Assembly (NCBI RefSeq): GCF_014805685.1
Contig: NC_060890.1
Coordinates: forward strand, 22,427,000-22,490,999
From: Silurus meridionalis
Taxonomy: Eukaryota > Chordata > Actinopteri > Siluriformes > Siluridae
Reading direction: 5' to 3'
DNA: 64,000 bases
In this document: positions 10,086 through 19,441 of the stretch, piece after piece
Layout: each line of letters starts with the position of its first letter
Numbering within the stretch: the stretch's first letter is position 1
The notes under the pieces: model-generated
Told to the model about the DNA's origin: nothing
What the model saw: only the letters and a program-made list of their open reading frames with translations
Database searches by the model: none
Made by a program: the position numbers and the translations under genes

Positions 10086-11342
10086 AAAACCAGAGCTCAA
10101 TTGTTCATTGCATATTGTTTAAAGTTTTTAATTATTTTTCTATTAACATAAATAGCACATCAAATAATTTCTTCAGAAAAAGTCAAAAAACACTTCTTTT
10201 ATAAATTATGTGGGTGTTAAAGATCGGAGAGGCCTTGCAACTCTTTACGGTAGATGGGATACTAAAGTAATTAAACATTTCTCAAAGCTTACTAAAGAGA
10301 ACCAACTCTGGAACGTGTCATATTTAAGTATGATTCATGAAACAGGGTGGTTCGTTAGAAACTCTGCCAGTCCTCCCTTTTTTCTCAGACATAAGCTATA
10401 AATTTGTTTTACTATGAACTGGAATCAAGATGATACAGATGGGAAGTTTGCAACCGAGAAAGAGGCCTCTGTCAACCTGATATGCAATATTGCCAGCTGA
10501 CTGTCCAAGAGAATTTCGTGTCTGAAAGTGTCCCTCCACCCTCCCTTGTTTTTTTTCTTTCCCACAGTCCCTGAGCTGGAGGCATTATTTTTGATTCAGC
10601 AGAAACGGAGCAAGTCGAGAGAGAAGCCATGAGAAATGGTGCAAAAAGCCGCAAAACAGAAACGTCCATCACTCATTTGCTCTTTTCTCTCCGTTTTCTC
10701 TGCATTTAGCCGCTCGGAACGCATTGGAATGCAGAGAGGGATGAAAAGAAGCTTCTTCCTCCTGGCGGGGGTCTCCGAAAGGAAACGCACACATAAACTA
10801 AACTCTGGGCTACGCCTTTAGAAATGCGTTCAGTGCGAAAATGGGGGTGGAATAAAACCTAAATAAGTGAGACGGTATGTGTGTGTGTTGGGGGGTGTTG
10901 GGGAAAGAGGGAAGATCAGGGGTAAACAGCACTGAAAGAGAAAAGAGAGTGAGAATAAAAGAGGAAAAGTGGTTAAAAGAGGAACGATAACAAGCTGAAG
11001 GGGGAAAAAGGATGGAGGGAGCAAATAATGGCCAAGAACGACAAGAATAAGTGGACAAACCTGGATGTATAAATAAACAAGCTTGTTAAGCCTCCAGTCA
11101 TGTATCGTGTCTCAGACAGATTAGTCCGTTTACCTTGAATGTTCTTTTCAAATTGGCGTATGACTTCCAAAACGTACCCTTACGTCAAGTACTTGTTTTA
11201 CATGGAAGCAAGTTTATCAATCATAATAATCGCTCCTAATGGTTGATGGAGTAGTTGGAGTTCCCACAATCCTCTGTGTTTGTGATTGTAGCAACGAGGC
11301 CAGACTGCCGATGGGTGCTTTGTGTGTAGTGTGTAGTGTGTA

Positions 11343-11343
<1 letters not shown>
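10086..11343. other. Unique sequence, no gene seen
   Basis: No protein similarity in any frame. Around 10500-10860 the base composition is more balanced and the sequence is not repeat-like, so a regulatory element is possible, with no direct evidence. Confidence 0.45.

Positions 11344-11344
<1 letters not shown>

Positions 11345-11393
<49 letters not shown>
11345..11393. repeat. (GT)n microsatellite
   Basis: About 24 GT units. Confidence 0.95.
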
Positions 11394-11397
<4 letters not shown>

Positions 11398-11565
11398 GAG
11401 GGGACTGAGTTAAGGGGGTCAGAACGGTCAGGGTACGGATAAATGCAGCCCTTTGTGTGCTTTAAGGAGATGCTCTCAGTAGGGAGTCTATAAAGCCCCG
11501 GCAGCTACACTAACACCCCCAGGGCCACTGATCCCTGGGGGGAAAACACCACACCACCAGCTGAT

Positions 11566-11584
11566 GGAGAGAGAGTGAGAGAGT

Positions 11585-11634
<50 letters not shown>
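11566..11634. repeat. (GA)n microsatellite
   Basis: A purine-only tract, slightly interrupted at its left end. From here to about 12149 there is AT-rich unique sequence with nothing recognised. Confidence 0.95.
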
Positions 11635-11635
<1 letters not shown>

Positions 11636-12149
11636 GAAACTATAATGCTGTTTTGTTAAACTTTTTGTTTTGTCATTACTTGGTACAATAAGAAAACTTT
11701 ATCTACATAATTAGGCTTCAAGTTGTGCAGGAACCTCTGACTGTTTCATAGTCAATTCCTTAACCACATAAGTCTACTACTCCATTTAATAAATTAACAA
11801 CAAATAAAATTTGGCTGTGAAGAGTACGACCTCCGTTCTTAAGCAAAAAATTGTATAAATTATATTTTATAAGCTAATAATAGTTTATTTAATATAATGG
11901 AGACAAAAGACACTAAACTGTGGTATATGTGCCTTGTATTTGATACTTTTTTTAAACACTTTAAATTTTCTATTTACATTTGACAAGTTAATAAAATGAT
12001 TTCACCAGTAGATGTTCCTGGCATTGGTTGCAATAGGAACTTTGCTTAGTGGGTGGCACAACTTGATTTGGCTTGACTTTTCTTGCTGTTAAAATGGATT
12101 AGTTTATATATACACCATATTATACAAGATAAAGAAGAAACCGAGTGTC

Positions 12150-13258
12150 ATCACGAGGACGTCATGACCAGGAAGCTAAAAAAAAGCACATACAGTGAAG
12201 CCGGGCGCCAGCTTCTGTTTGTTCATGAAGCGCTTTGTGTGTATTTCATGTTGAATTATCTGTCTAGTGTCTGTCAAAAAAATATTATGAAGGCTAAAAA
12301 GAAATCTAAAACCTTTCCTCCTTGCCCCTGTTTTATTTCAGGGGGATACACACAGCCTCTGTGTGGCTTGCCTGGGATCGGAGCATGCTAAGTCGGTTCT
12401 CGAGGGAGCCGGATGTGAGCACTGCGCTTGCATATCATTGTGATCGCTCCGCTCCCGTTAGGCACCCTTCGAGGAGGGTGCCCCTACTTCTCACAGGTCT
12501 GGCCCCACTCTTGCTGAGGCGGAGCGGCGCGCTAGTTCCTGGGGCTCACAATAGGACCTCCCCGGTCCAAGCACCCATTCACAGGCTACAGAAGCAGGCC
12601 TTTCAGTGGTTTCTTTACCCTGCGATGAGAGCATGCAGCTCCGCCTCTCTTCCTTTGAGTAGGGGGGAGGCACGCTTTGCGAGTATGAAATCGAGGAGCT
12701 CAAGAAGGTTGTGACACTCACCATCGTCAAGCTGGATCTAGCTTGGCCTGGTGATGAGCAGAAAGCATCTTCATCCAGTAAGCTTGGAGAGTGCTTTCTG
12801 TTACCGGCATCACAACCTCTACGTCGGGGTCTACTGTTCTTTCTGTGCCTTCACGCTGAGGTGTCCAGGTCCTGGGTAAAGCCTTTTTTGGCCCGCCCCT
12901 TTAGTCTCTCAAGACCCCGACATTACCCTCCAAGCCCCAACGTACTACGTCAGTGTTGGGGAGTAAGGCGTATGCCTCAGCAGGTCAGGCCACTGCATGC
13001 CTGCACACCATGGCAGTGCTTCAGGCATATCAGACTTGGATGTGGGAGGCATCTCGGGCAGATCTAGATCTCAGAGCTACTAAAGAGACCGCTAAGGCCG
13101 TCACCCTAGCCTCTACAGAAAGGTACCTATGGCTCACTCTGTCAGATCTGCCAGACAGGGATAGGGCCGTACTCCTGGATAGGTCAGATCTGCTGGACAG
13201 GGATAGGGTCATACTTCTTACACCAACTGGCCTATTTGCAAGTGTCTTGGAGAGATAC
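12150..13258 (+). mobile_element. DIRS-like retrotransposon, 5' leader and gag fragment
   Basis: The leader GACGTCATGACCAGGAAGCT matches the leader of the minus-strand copy near 16840, and GGAAGCGCTCTGTGTGTG there matches TGAAGCGCTTTGTGTGTA here. A broken gag gene follows. The right border at about 13232-13258 is a tail-to-tail junction with the minus-strand DIRS copy. The GC content is clearly higher than the flanks. Confidence 0.75.
12287..13258 (+). pseudogene. DIRS gag-like protein, frame-broken
   Basis: Several frames together follow a DIRS gag: MKAKKKSK start, CGLPGIG cysteine region, AEAERRASSWGSQ, then VKLDLAWPGDEQ, SKLGECFLL, LHAEVSRSWVKPF (12711-12960), and after a frame change YASAGQATACLHTMAVLQAY and LRATKETAKAV (12953-13258). 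At least three frame breaks and a stop after SSWGSQ are present. The intact counterpart of the middle is the minus-strand frame at 16113-16583 (LHTKVSRSW). Gag would form the retrotransposon particle; this copy is dead. Confidence 0.75.
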
Positions 13259-13729
13259 CTCACAGGACAAGGCTTTAGAAGCCACCACACTCTGGATGGA
13301 GTGCTCTCTGCCCCTGAAAGGCGTGGGGAGACCAAATGACTCATAAGAGGAGTGGATAGCATCCACAATCCATCTACTAAGGGTCTGCTTATTGGCAGGA
13401 AACCCCTTTTTATATGGGCCATAGCAGACAGCTGGCCCGACTTTCCCCACACGGCAGTTCTGTGAATGTATGTGTCCAGTGCTTGCACCGGGCACACGCT
13501 GTTAAGCTTCTCCTGGTTGGGGGCCTTAAAAGGGAGTAGGACATAATGCCTGGAGCACATGCACACTGGGTCGCACCTGAGACCTTAGCCTAAGGGTACC
13601 GTGGAGGAAACTTGTCACTAACGGGTTATTCCCTAAGGACTGCTTGGCAAGCAGAGCATGATAAGCTGCAATAGTGGACACGTAAACCTTTAGGGTAGAA
13701 AGAGACAACTCTTTAGTGAACTGTTTCAA
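13232..13729 (-). pseudogene. DIRS tyrosine recombinase, inactivated
   Basis: Minus-strand frames read LSLSTLKVYVSTIAAYHALL (N-terminal core-binding part), APNQEKLNSVCPVQALDTYI, and REHSIQSVVASKALSCEVSL. In the family the last block holds HxxR, and here the arginine position is Gln (HSIQ). The segment with the catalytic tyrosine is missing because the element stops at the junction. Frames change at about 13530. Tyrosine recombinases insert the circular DIRS cDNA; this one cannot. Confidence 0.75.
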
Positions 13730-14083
13730 CCGGGCAGTTACTGGGTCTAAGTGGTGACGTACGCAACATGTTGTGAACAGGCATCACTTTGCTGCATACG
13801 ACACTTTGCAGCATACAACCTACAAGTGGAGGGAACTTTGGATTGGAGAAAGACCAGTAGTAAATAGCTGTGCCCCAGACACAGCCTCCACAGCTCAGGG
13901 CGGTGGTGAGGCAAAGTGCCCCCTGCTTGAGAGAGAAGGTCCTATCTGGATGGAATCTCCCAGGGAGAGTGTTTGAGAAGGTTTACCAGGCTGGTAAAGC
14001 ATGGCTAGATGGCCAGCATAGGGCTACTAGAAGGAAACAGACTATATCCCGGTAAACTCTCTCCAGAACTACCTGGAGCAGCG

Positions 14084-14984
14084 CTACAGGGGGAAAAGCT
14101 TACAGGCTTGGCCTGCATACAGCCTCGGCCATGCCTGTACCATGGCATCTAGCCCAAGAGAGGCTGGGTAAGTGAGGGAGAGCCAGAGGGGACAGTGTAA
14201 CGTCTCTTGAGTAACAAACAGATCCAATCGTGCTCTGTAAAATCTGCTCCATATTTGCTCCACCACTTTCAGGTGGAGCCTCCATTCGCCAGGCTTTAGC
14301 CCTTGCCTCAAAAGGATGTCTGTTCCTCGATTTAACCACCCCAGGATATATAGTGCTCATAGTGAGAGCAGCTTCCCATGGACCCATAAGAGGATCTGTC
14401 GTGCCAAGATTGTGAAGGAGACAAGAGTGCAGACCCCCTGGTAGTTAATGTAAGAGACCACTGATACATTGTTTGTACAGACCAGCACATGAAGGTCTCT
14501 TAGGTCTGAGATAAAATGCTTTAGTGCTAGAAGCACAGCCAGCCTCTCCAAGCAGTTTATGTGCCAAAAGAGATGGGGCCCTTTACATAGACCTTGGGCA
14601 GAGCGGTCACTCATGACCGCCGCCGACCCCTGAGGGAGGCATCCGTTGTTAACATTGCGCGATGACACAGAGCCCCCAACACAGGGCCTTGTAACAGGAA
14701 CCTGGGATCTCGCAACGTGTCTAAGGACCATAAGGCTCGCCGCGTGACATGGATTGTGCAGAGATGGTTTCCCTTTCAGGAGAACCCTTTGTCCCTGACC
14801 CACAACTGTAGGGTTCACATGTATAGGAGGCCAAGTGACACCACATTGGATGCAGCTGCCATCAGACCCAGCAGTCTTTGAAACTGCTTAACAGTGAGTA
14901 GCTGGCCTTCTCTCGCACTCTTGATGGCTGTGAGGATAGACACAACTCGTGCAGGAGACAGCTGTGCCCGCATTACGGCCGATC
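14084..14984 (-). pseudogene. DIRS RNase H region, frame-broken
   Basis: Minus-strand frames give MRAQLSPARVVSILTAIKSA and QLLTVKQFQRLLGLMAAASN (14984-14815), then SAQGLCKGPHLFWHINCLER and HVLVCTNNVSVVSYINYQG (14818-14357), then GEWRLHLKVVEQIW and HCPLWLSLTYPASLGLDAMV (14311-14084). This order is that of the RNase H and following region of fish DIRS elements. At least two frame changes are present. In the element it would degrade RNA in RNA-DNA hybrids. Confidence 0.8.
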
Positions 14985-14993
14985 CTCCGTGGA

Positions 14994-15440
14994 GATTGTC
15001 AAGAGCACAAAATTCCTTGGTGTTCACTTGAGGGATAATCTTACCTAGTCACTCAACACCAGCTCCATCACCAAAAAAGCCCAGCAGCATCTCTACTTCC
15101 TGAGAAGGTTGAGGAAAGCTCATCTCCCTACCCGCATCCTGACCACATTCTACAGAGGGACCATTGAGAGCATCTTGAGCAGCTGCATCACTGCCTGGTT
15201 TGGGAACTGCACCGTCTCGGAGACCCTACAGAGGATAGTGTGGACAGCTGAGAAGATCATCGGAGTCTCTCTCCCTTCTATCATGCACAGTTACACCACA
15301 CGCTGCATCCTCAAATCCAACAGCATTGTGGACGCCCATCACACACACTTTTCACACTCCTACCATCAGGAAAGTGGTTTCGAACATTCGGGCCTCACAT
15401 TCAGACTGTGTAACAGTTTTTTTCCCTCAAGCCATCAGGC
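14994..15440 (+). pseudogene. LINE reverse transcriptase C-terminal end
   Basis: The plus frame reads [16 protein letters not shown], stop, [54 protein letters not shown] and YTTRCILKSN, the C-terminal portion after the RT thumb in a widespread fish LINE. The end of the protein (NSFFPQAIRLLN in a second frame, 15412 on) is frame-shifted. No catalytic RT box is retained. Confidence 0.8.
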
Positions 15441-15445
15441 TCCTC

Positions 15446-15448
<3 letters not shown>

Positions 15449-15491
<43 letters not shown>
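15449..15491. repeat. (CA)n microsatellite in the LINE
   Basis: About 21 CA units immediately after the end of the LINE ORF, within the LINE sequence. Confidence 0.95.
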
Positions 15492-15495
<4 letters not shown>

Positions 15496-15713
15496 ACTGT
15501 GTGACTGATCTGTACAACCCGGACTCAACACACACTCGTATTCACTACGCACACCCATGACTTCAGTACTACAAACTGTTTACATGCTGTTTTTTGCACA
15601 TCTTTCCTGAACTGCTGCTATATTGCTCTTTTGCACAACATTTTGTTTACATTTTGGCTACTGTTTAATTTTGTTCACTTTGTCTTGTTATAACAGGTTT
15701 ACTGGCGGAGCTA

Positions 15714-15816
15714 TTTTGTGTTTTGTCCTGCACTGTCCTGTGTTGTCTTGCACTGTCTTGTGTTGTCTTTGCACTGTCCTGTGTTGTCTTGCACTGTCTT
15801 GTGCTGTCTTTGCAAC
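15714..15816. repeat. Minisatellite in the LINE 3' UTR
   Basis: Repeats of about 21 bases of the form CACTGTCCTGTGTTGTCTTG with alternating CCTG/CTTG variants, about four to five units. Confidence 0.85.
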
Positions 15817-15977
15817 AGGTTGCACACATGCACTTTATGTGGCATATTTCTGTTTCTGTGATTGTTGTTTAATGTAGCATCAGGGTTCTGGAGGAACGTT
15901 GTTTCATTTCACTGTGTACTGTGTCAGCTCTACATGGTTGAAATGACAATAAAAGCTTCTTGACTTGACTTGACTTG

Positions 15978-16105
15978 AATCCCACACTATGCCTAAATAG
16001 TTCTCTGTACTAAAGAAACTTTTCTTGCCATTTAGTCATAACCCTAATTTCTTGATATGGGCAGGATCGACATCTCGATGCCAGGTCACCAGGTGCTCTG
16101 ATCGA
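15978..16105 (-). pseudogene. DIRS reverse transcriptase scrap with DDWL box
   Basis: One minus-strand frame reads VHLHTDDWLISARSEHLVTW, then HRDVDPAHIKKLGL, stop, LNGKKSFFSTENYLGIVWDS. This is the DIRS RT from the catalytic YxDDWL box onward (the box here is TDDWL). It is fused by deletion to the gag frame just upstream, so the fingers and first palm part are absent. Confidence 0.75.
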
Positions 16106-16112
16106 GCTGATA

Positions 16113-16583
16113 TCAACCAGTCGTCGGTATGCAGATGAACCAGAGTCGGCACTCTTTCAGACCCACTACATTAGCGTAGAGAGAAACATTGGGACTGTAA
16201 AGGTGGGCCGAATATGACCTGCTCCAGGACCTGGACACCTTAGTGTGCAGGTCCAGGAAAACAAGCAGACCCTGGCATGGAGGCAGCACACAAAAACTCT
16301 CATCCAGCTTGCTAAGAGGACATTGTTTTTGCTTTTTGGCTGGCCAAGCAATATCTTGCTTGGTGACAGCACGAGTAACTACCTCCAGGAGCTCCTCGAA
16401 AAAGACTGGCTGAGAAGGGGTGTCAGCGGATTTGCTGATATCCATCCCATCCTCCTCCTCTGAGGAAGAAAGGTGGAGTGTGGCACCCTCCTCACAGGTG
16501 GAAAAAAACGCTAAAAATTTGCTTCCAAACTCTGGGAGAGCGCGCCGAATCTCCTGGGAGGCAGAAGAAAGGGACAGACCCAT
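16113..16583 (-). pseudogene. DIRS gag-like frame, longest intact piece
   Basis: A 156-codon frame with LPEFGSKFLAFFSTCEEGAT, an acidic serine stretch, FFEELLEVVTRAVTKQDIAW, PLSKLDESFCVL, LDLHTKVSRSWSRSYSAHLY and NVSLYANVVGLKECR. These are the gag blocks of fish DIRS elements; the plus-strand copy at 12.7 kb has the same LHxEVSRSW block. It is cut off after YANVVGLKECR by a deletion that joins it to RT sequence. Confidence 0.8.
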
Positions 16584-17089
16584 CTCAATTTGCCTCGGCA
16601 GAAGAATGTCTTTGAGAGTGGAGCATCTGCATTAGAATGCGGCAGCAACGAGAGCAGCCGGCTCCCTTAAGAGCCGACTGAGCATGCTCTAATTCCAAGC
16701 AAGCGACACACACGGAAGGATTGCTTGCTTCTTAAAATTTTTACCACACCTTACCTTTTGAAGAACGTACACACACAGAGCGCTTCCTGAACAAACTGAA
16801 GTTAGCCTCGTCTCCACTGCATTTGTTTTTATAGCTTCATGGTCATGACGCCAACCTTCTGCTGATGTTGCGCAGTTCCATTGGACAGATTACACACGTG
16901 ATTCAAAGTGTGGTCAGGCGGAAGCCTTTCCAAAGCATTGTTGACACATCTCGAGTTCCTGGAAGGGAACATAGCTTTATTCCTAAAATTTATTTAATTC
17001 ATGACTGTAGCTTGATGTAACAAAATCAAGTCCTCAGGGTAAATATGGCTAAATAAGAGGTCTCCTCTCGTGTCCTCTTTGATAGATAT

Positions 17090-17405
17090 TGAAGCGACAA
17101 GGGTGTTTGTAAAGTCGGATACTGATGTAGGTGAGGTGAGGAGACCTGGGGTGCACTGAGTGTTCCAATTCATTATGAAGGTTTTCAGTAGGGTCAAGGT
17201 CAGATCTCTTTAATGGGTCGCTCAAGATCTTCCACGCTGAGCCATTTAAATTATATCTTCATTTAGCTGGCTTTGTGCACAGGAACATTGTCATGCTGGA
17301 ACAGATTTGGTTTTAGTGAGGGGGAAAACTCCAACTTTGTGGTAACCGTTTGGGGAAAAACCATATATGGCTGGAAAACTCAGGTGTCTCAATACTTTTT
17401 TGGAC
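17090..17405 (-). mobile_element. Tc1-like family-N element
   Basis: Contains the blocks ACAAGGGTGTTTGTAAAGTC, TACTGATGTAGGTGAGGTGA, GGCTTTGTGCACAGGAACAT and CATATATGGCTGGAAAACTC, ending CAGGTGTCTCAATACTTTTT. The left terminal repeat is missing. The minus strand holds a decayed transposase 3' end. It runs straight into a LINE tail. Confidence 0.7.
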
Positions 17406-17515
17406 TCCCTTTTGAGTTTGGTTCCTCTCAATGTTTCTTCTGTATATTATTTCAGGGAGGTATTTCCTTACTAACATCACCTCTAACTTAATCATTAGGG
17501 ATAAAGCTATGAGAG
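17404..17515 (+). mobile_element. CR1/L2/Rex1-like LINE 3' tail fragment
   Basis: CCCTTTTGAGTTTGGTTCCT then CTCAATGTTTCTTC and AATCATTAGGGATAAA match the LINE 3' UTR seen at 29.9, 46.1 and 50.4 kb. Confidence 0.6.
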
Positions 17516-18016
17516 AAAATGTATAGATTTTTTTGTGTGTGTATGTGTAAGGAAAATATCATGTGCCTCTGCAGCAACAGGCTGGTGTGAGAGCAATGAT
17601 GCAGCACAAAGCCAGTCAGGGTGAACATACATCACAATGTCCTCATCCATCTGCCCCTCCCACCACACACTCACAGGAATTCCCAAATTCCCCTACTGCT
17701 GCTCAAACATTAAAGTCCCAACTTAATCTAATACCCATTTATTGGACTTTTTCAAGTGGAAAGGATTTTATTTCACAAATGGAACTTGTTTTGAGATCAT
17801 TTACAAATTATGCGATAATGTTATTGTATGGTGAGAAATATTTGTCAAATATCATTGCTTGTACTCCCATGAATTTCCATTGCTCTATGATGTAGTTTTA
17901 GATATTGCTTTTTCTTTTCTTGGGAAATTCTATTGTAAATTTGAATTGTTTTTGGAATTGTTTTTTTTATTTATTGAATCTAATTTTCCTATTTTTACAT
18001 TTCAGCATGACAGCTA

Positions 18017-18060
<44 letters not shown>

Positions 18061-18649
18061 TTTTCCTCCTATATGAAGCCTCATCAGTATACAAACACAT
18101 TTCTATTTGACATTCATCCTGTGCTTTGGAATTCCTTTCTTCCCGAAACGCCCATGATATGTGCTTGAGATGGCCTCCAATGGAAGGGAAAATGCTGGGC
18201 GTCTCTTGGCTCGTGAGAGCGTGAGCCCATAAATCGGCAGTAAATTAAAGCGCATCGTCCCAGCGGTGCCCCCTCACGGGCCTTTTGTGGTGCTAATACA
18301 CATTAGTGTTTGGCTGGCTGCCCACTTTCATCAACTCTGAGTAGAGCAGGACTCAAAGGTGCAGATGTGGACCTTGGTGGCTTGTCTGACCTCACTGCAA
18401 AAGGACATTTACATCAGTTACAACTCTGAGCCTCTCATACATACAGCACACACATGCAGCACACACAACAGAAACAAGGAATACCACACCGTGTTAAGAA
18501 ATAAGCAAGCAGATTAGAAATGCATGTTGCAGGAGCTTTAAAAGCTACATATAAAAGAAAGTGGATGGTGAAAGACAAGGAAAAATTCTGTCAAAATGAA
18601 ATCCTTTTAACTTTGAATAAAAGGGATATGTTGGATCTGGAGCATATCC
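17516..18649. other. Unique sequence with (TA)n; GC-balanced block 18120-18400
   Basis: (TA)n lies at 18019-18053. The part at 18120-18400 is more GC-rich, without repeats or open frames, and includes CCCATAAATCGGCAGTAAAT. Such a block in fish intergenic DNA may be a conserved non-coding element, but this is only a guess. Confidence 0.4.
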
Positions 18650-18778
18650 TATGGCATTTGACAGACACCCTTACACAGAGTGACTTACAGCCTAGTAGAG
18701 GCAGCTTGGTGGTGCTGGGATTTGAACTCGTGACCTTTTGTTCAAACGCCAAAAGCCTTAACTACTGAGCTACCACAT
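18650..18778 (-). mobile_element. tRNA-derived SINE, minus strand
   Basis: The plus strand reads GGCATTTGACAGACACCCTT then ACACAGAGTGACTTACAG (tail), GGGATTTGAACTCGTGACC (B box reverse complement) and GCCTTAACTACTGAGCTACC (A box). The middle is shorter than in the SINEs near 3.7 and 4.1 kb. It directly precedes the hAT-like copy at 18799. Confidence 0.8.
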
Positions 18779-18798
18779 ATCCAGCCGGCCAGCCAGCC

Positions 18799-19441
18799 AT
18801 TAGTGGATGAAATGCACACCCTATGTAGTTGAGTTAAAGTAGAGCTAGAGTAGGTAAAATATAACTCCAGTAAAAGAAAAAGTGCTCCCTTTAGGCTTTC
18901 ACTTAAGTAAAAGTACAAAAGTATTTGCCTTCAAATGTACTTATGTATCCAAAGTACTACGATTTAATGAGTGATACTTATTGATATCTAATACAATTAT
19001 CATGAGCCCAAAACTTTCTTTTTAACTTCTTTAAAAAAATCGTGCAAATAAGGTCACAGGTGTTGTAGCAAGTTAGAGGCAGGAATTTCTTCTATAATTT
19101 ATTACTCTCAAAAAGATCTGCTTGATGTTGAACTGGTGCTGAACTGTATGCTGGTGATAAGTAGATACACTTCAAGCGGCAATTAAAACAAGTGAAAAAC
19201 AGAGCGCGCGCTCGACCCTGATTAGTTGCTTGTTGCGTGTTTGACCAGTTTTTATCCTCTCATAAATAAAAAGGAAGACTGATTTAACAAAATGCAGTCG
19301 AGCAAAAAGTAAAATATTTGACTTTGAAATGTAGTGAAGTTAAAGTAAAAGTCTCCCCAAATGGAAATGTTTTAGTAAAGTACAGATAATGCGATAAAGC
19401 TATTTTAGTGCAGTAATAAATAACATTTACTTTGTTACTGT
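18799..19441 (-). mobile_element. hAT-like non-autonomous element (family H1), minus strand
   Basis: Matches the reverse complement of 4322-5011 along most of its length: TTTCACTTAAGTAAAAGTAC, a middle with TGAACTGGTGCTGAACTGTA, AGCGGCAATTAAAACAAG, CGCTCGACCCTGATTAG and CATAAATAAAAAGG, then CAGTAATAAATAACATTTAC. The ends are eroded (TTAGTGGATG at left). No transposase is encoded. Confidence 0.7.

Larger units (their letters stand above)
13232..15000 (-). mobile_element. DIRS-like retrotransposon, RNase H to recombinase part
   Basis: The minus strand carries, in order, the RNase H region (about 14984 to 14100) and a tyrosine recombinase (about 13729 to 13232). It is continuous with the 5' part at 15978-16984; the two are separated by a LINE insertion. 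There is no 3' terminal repeat: the element ends abruptly against the plus-strand gag fragment. Confidence 0.75.
14985..15977 (+). mobile_element. Non-LTR retrotransposon inserted in the DIRS copy
   Basis: A 5'-truncated LINE with the end of its ORF, a (CA)n tract, a 3' UTR with a minisatellite, and a tail of TTGAC units at 15958-15977. The left border follows the DIRS RNase H start (minus GGATCGGCCGTAATGCGG) and the right border follows DIRS RT (minus GTGTGGGATTC). The short match GGATT(C)/GGATC may be the remains of a target-site duplication. Clade not resolved (I/Nimb or L2 type possible). Confidence 0.8.
15978..16984 (-). mobile_element. DIRS-like retrotransposon, 5' terminal part
   Basis: The minus strand begins near 16984 with a terminal-repeat piece (CTATGTTCCCTTCCAGGAAC then TCGAGATGTGTC), related to the repeat at 48.85-49.2 kb. 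A leader follows (GGCGTCATGACCATGAAGCT), then gag (16583-16113) and a scrap of reverse transcriptase before the LINE at 15977. With 13232-15000 it makes one interrupted element from 5' end to recombinase. Confidence 0.75.

Noticed and set aside
10210..10401. 63-codon plus frame with a protein-like look
   Set aside because: No motif or family recognised, no splice or promoter context, and length is within chance.
12491..12730. Minus-strand frame across the DIRS gag region
   Set aside because: It is a shadow; the plus strand has the recognisable gag blocks.
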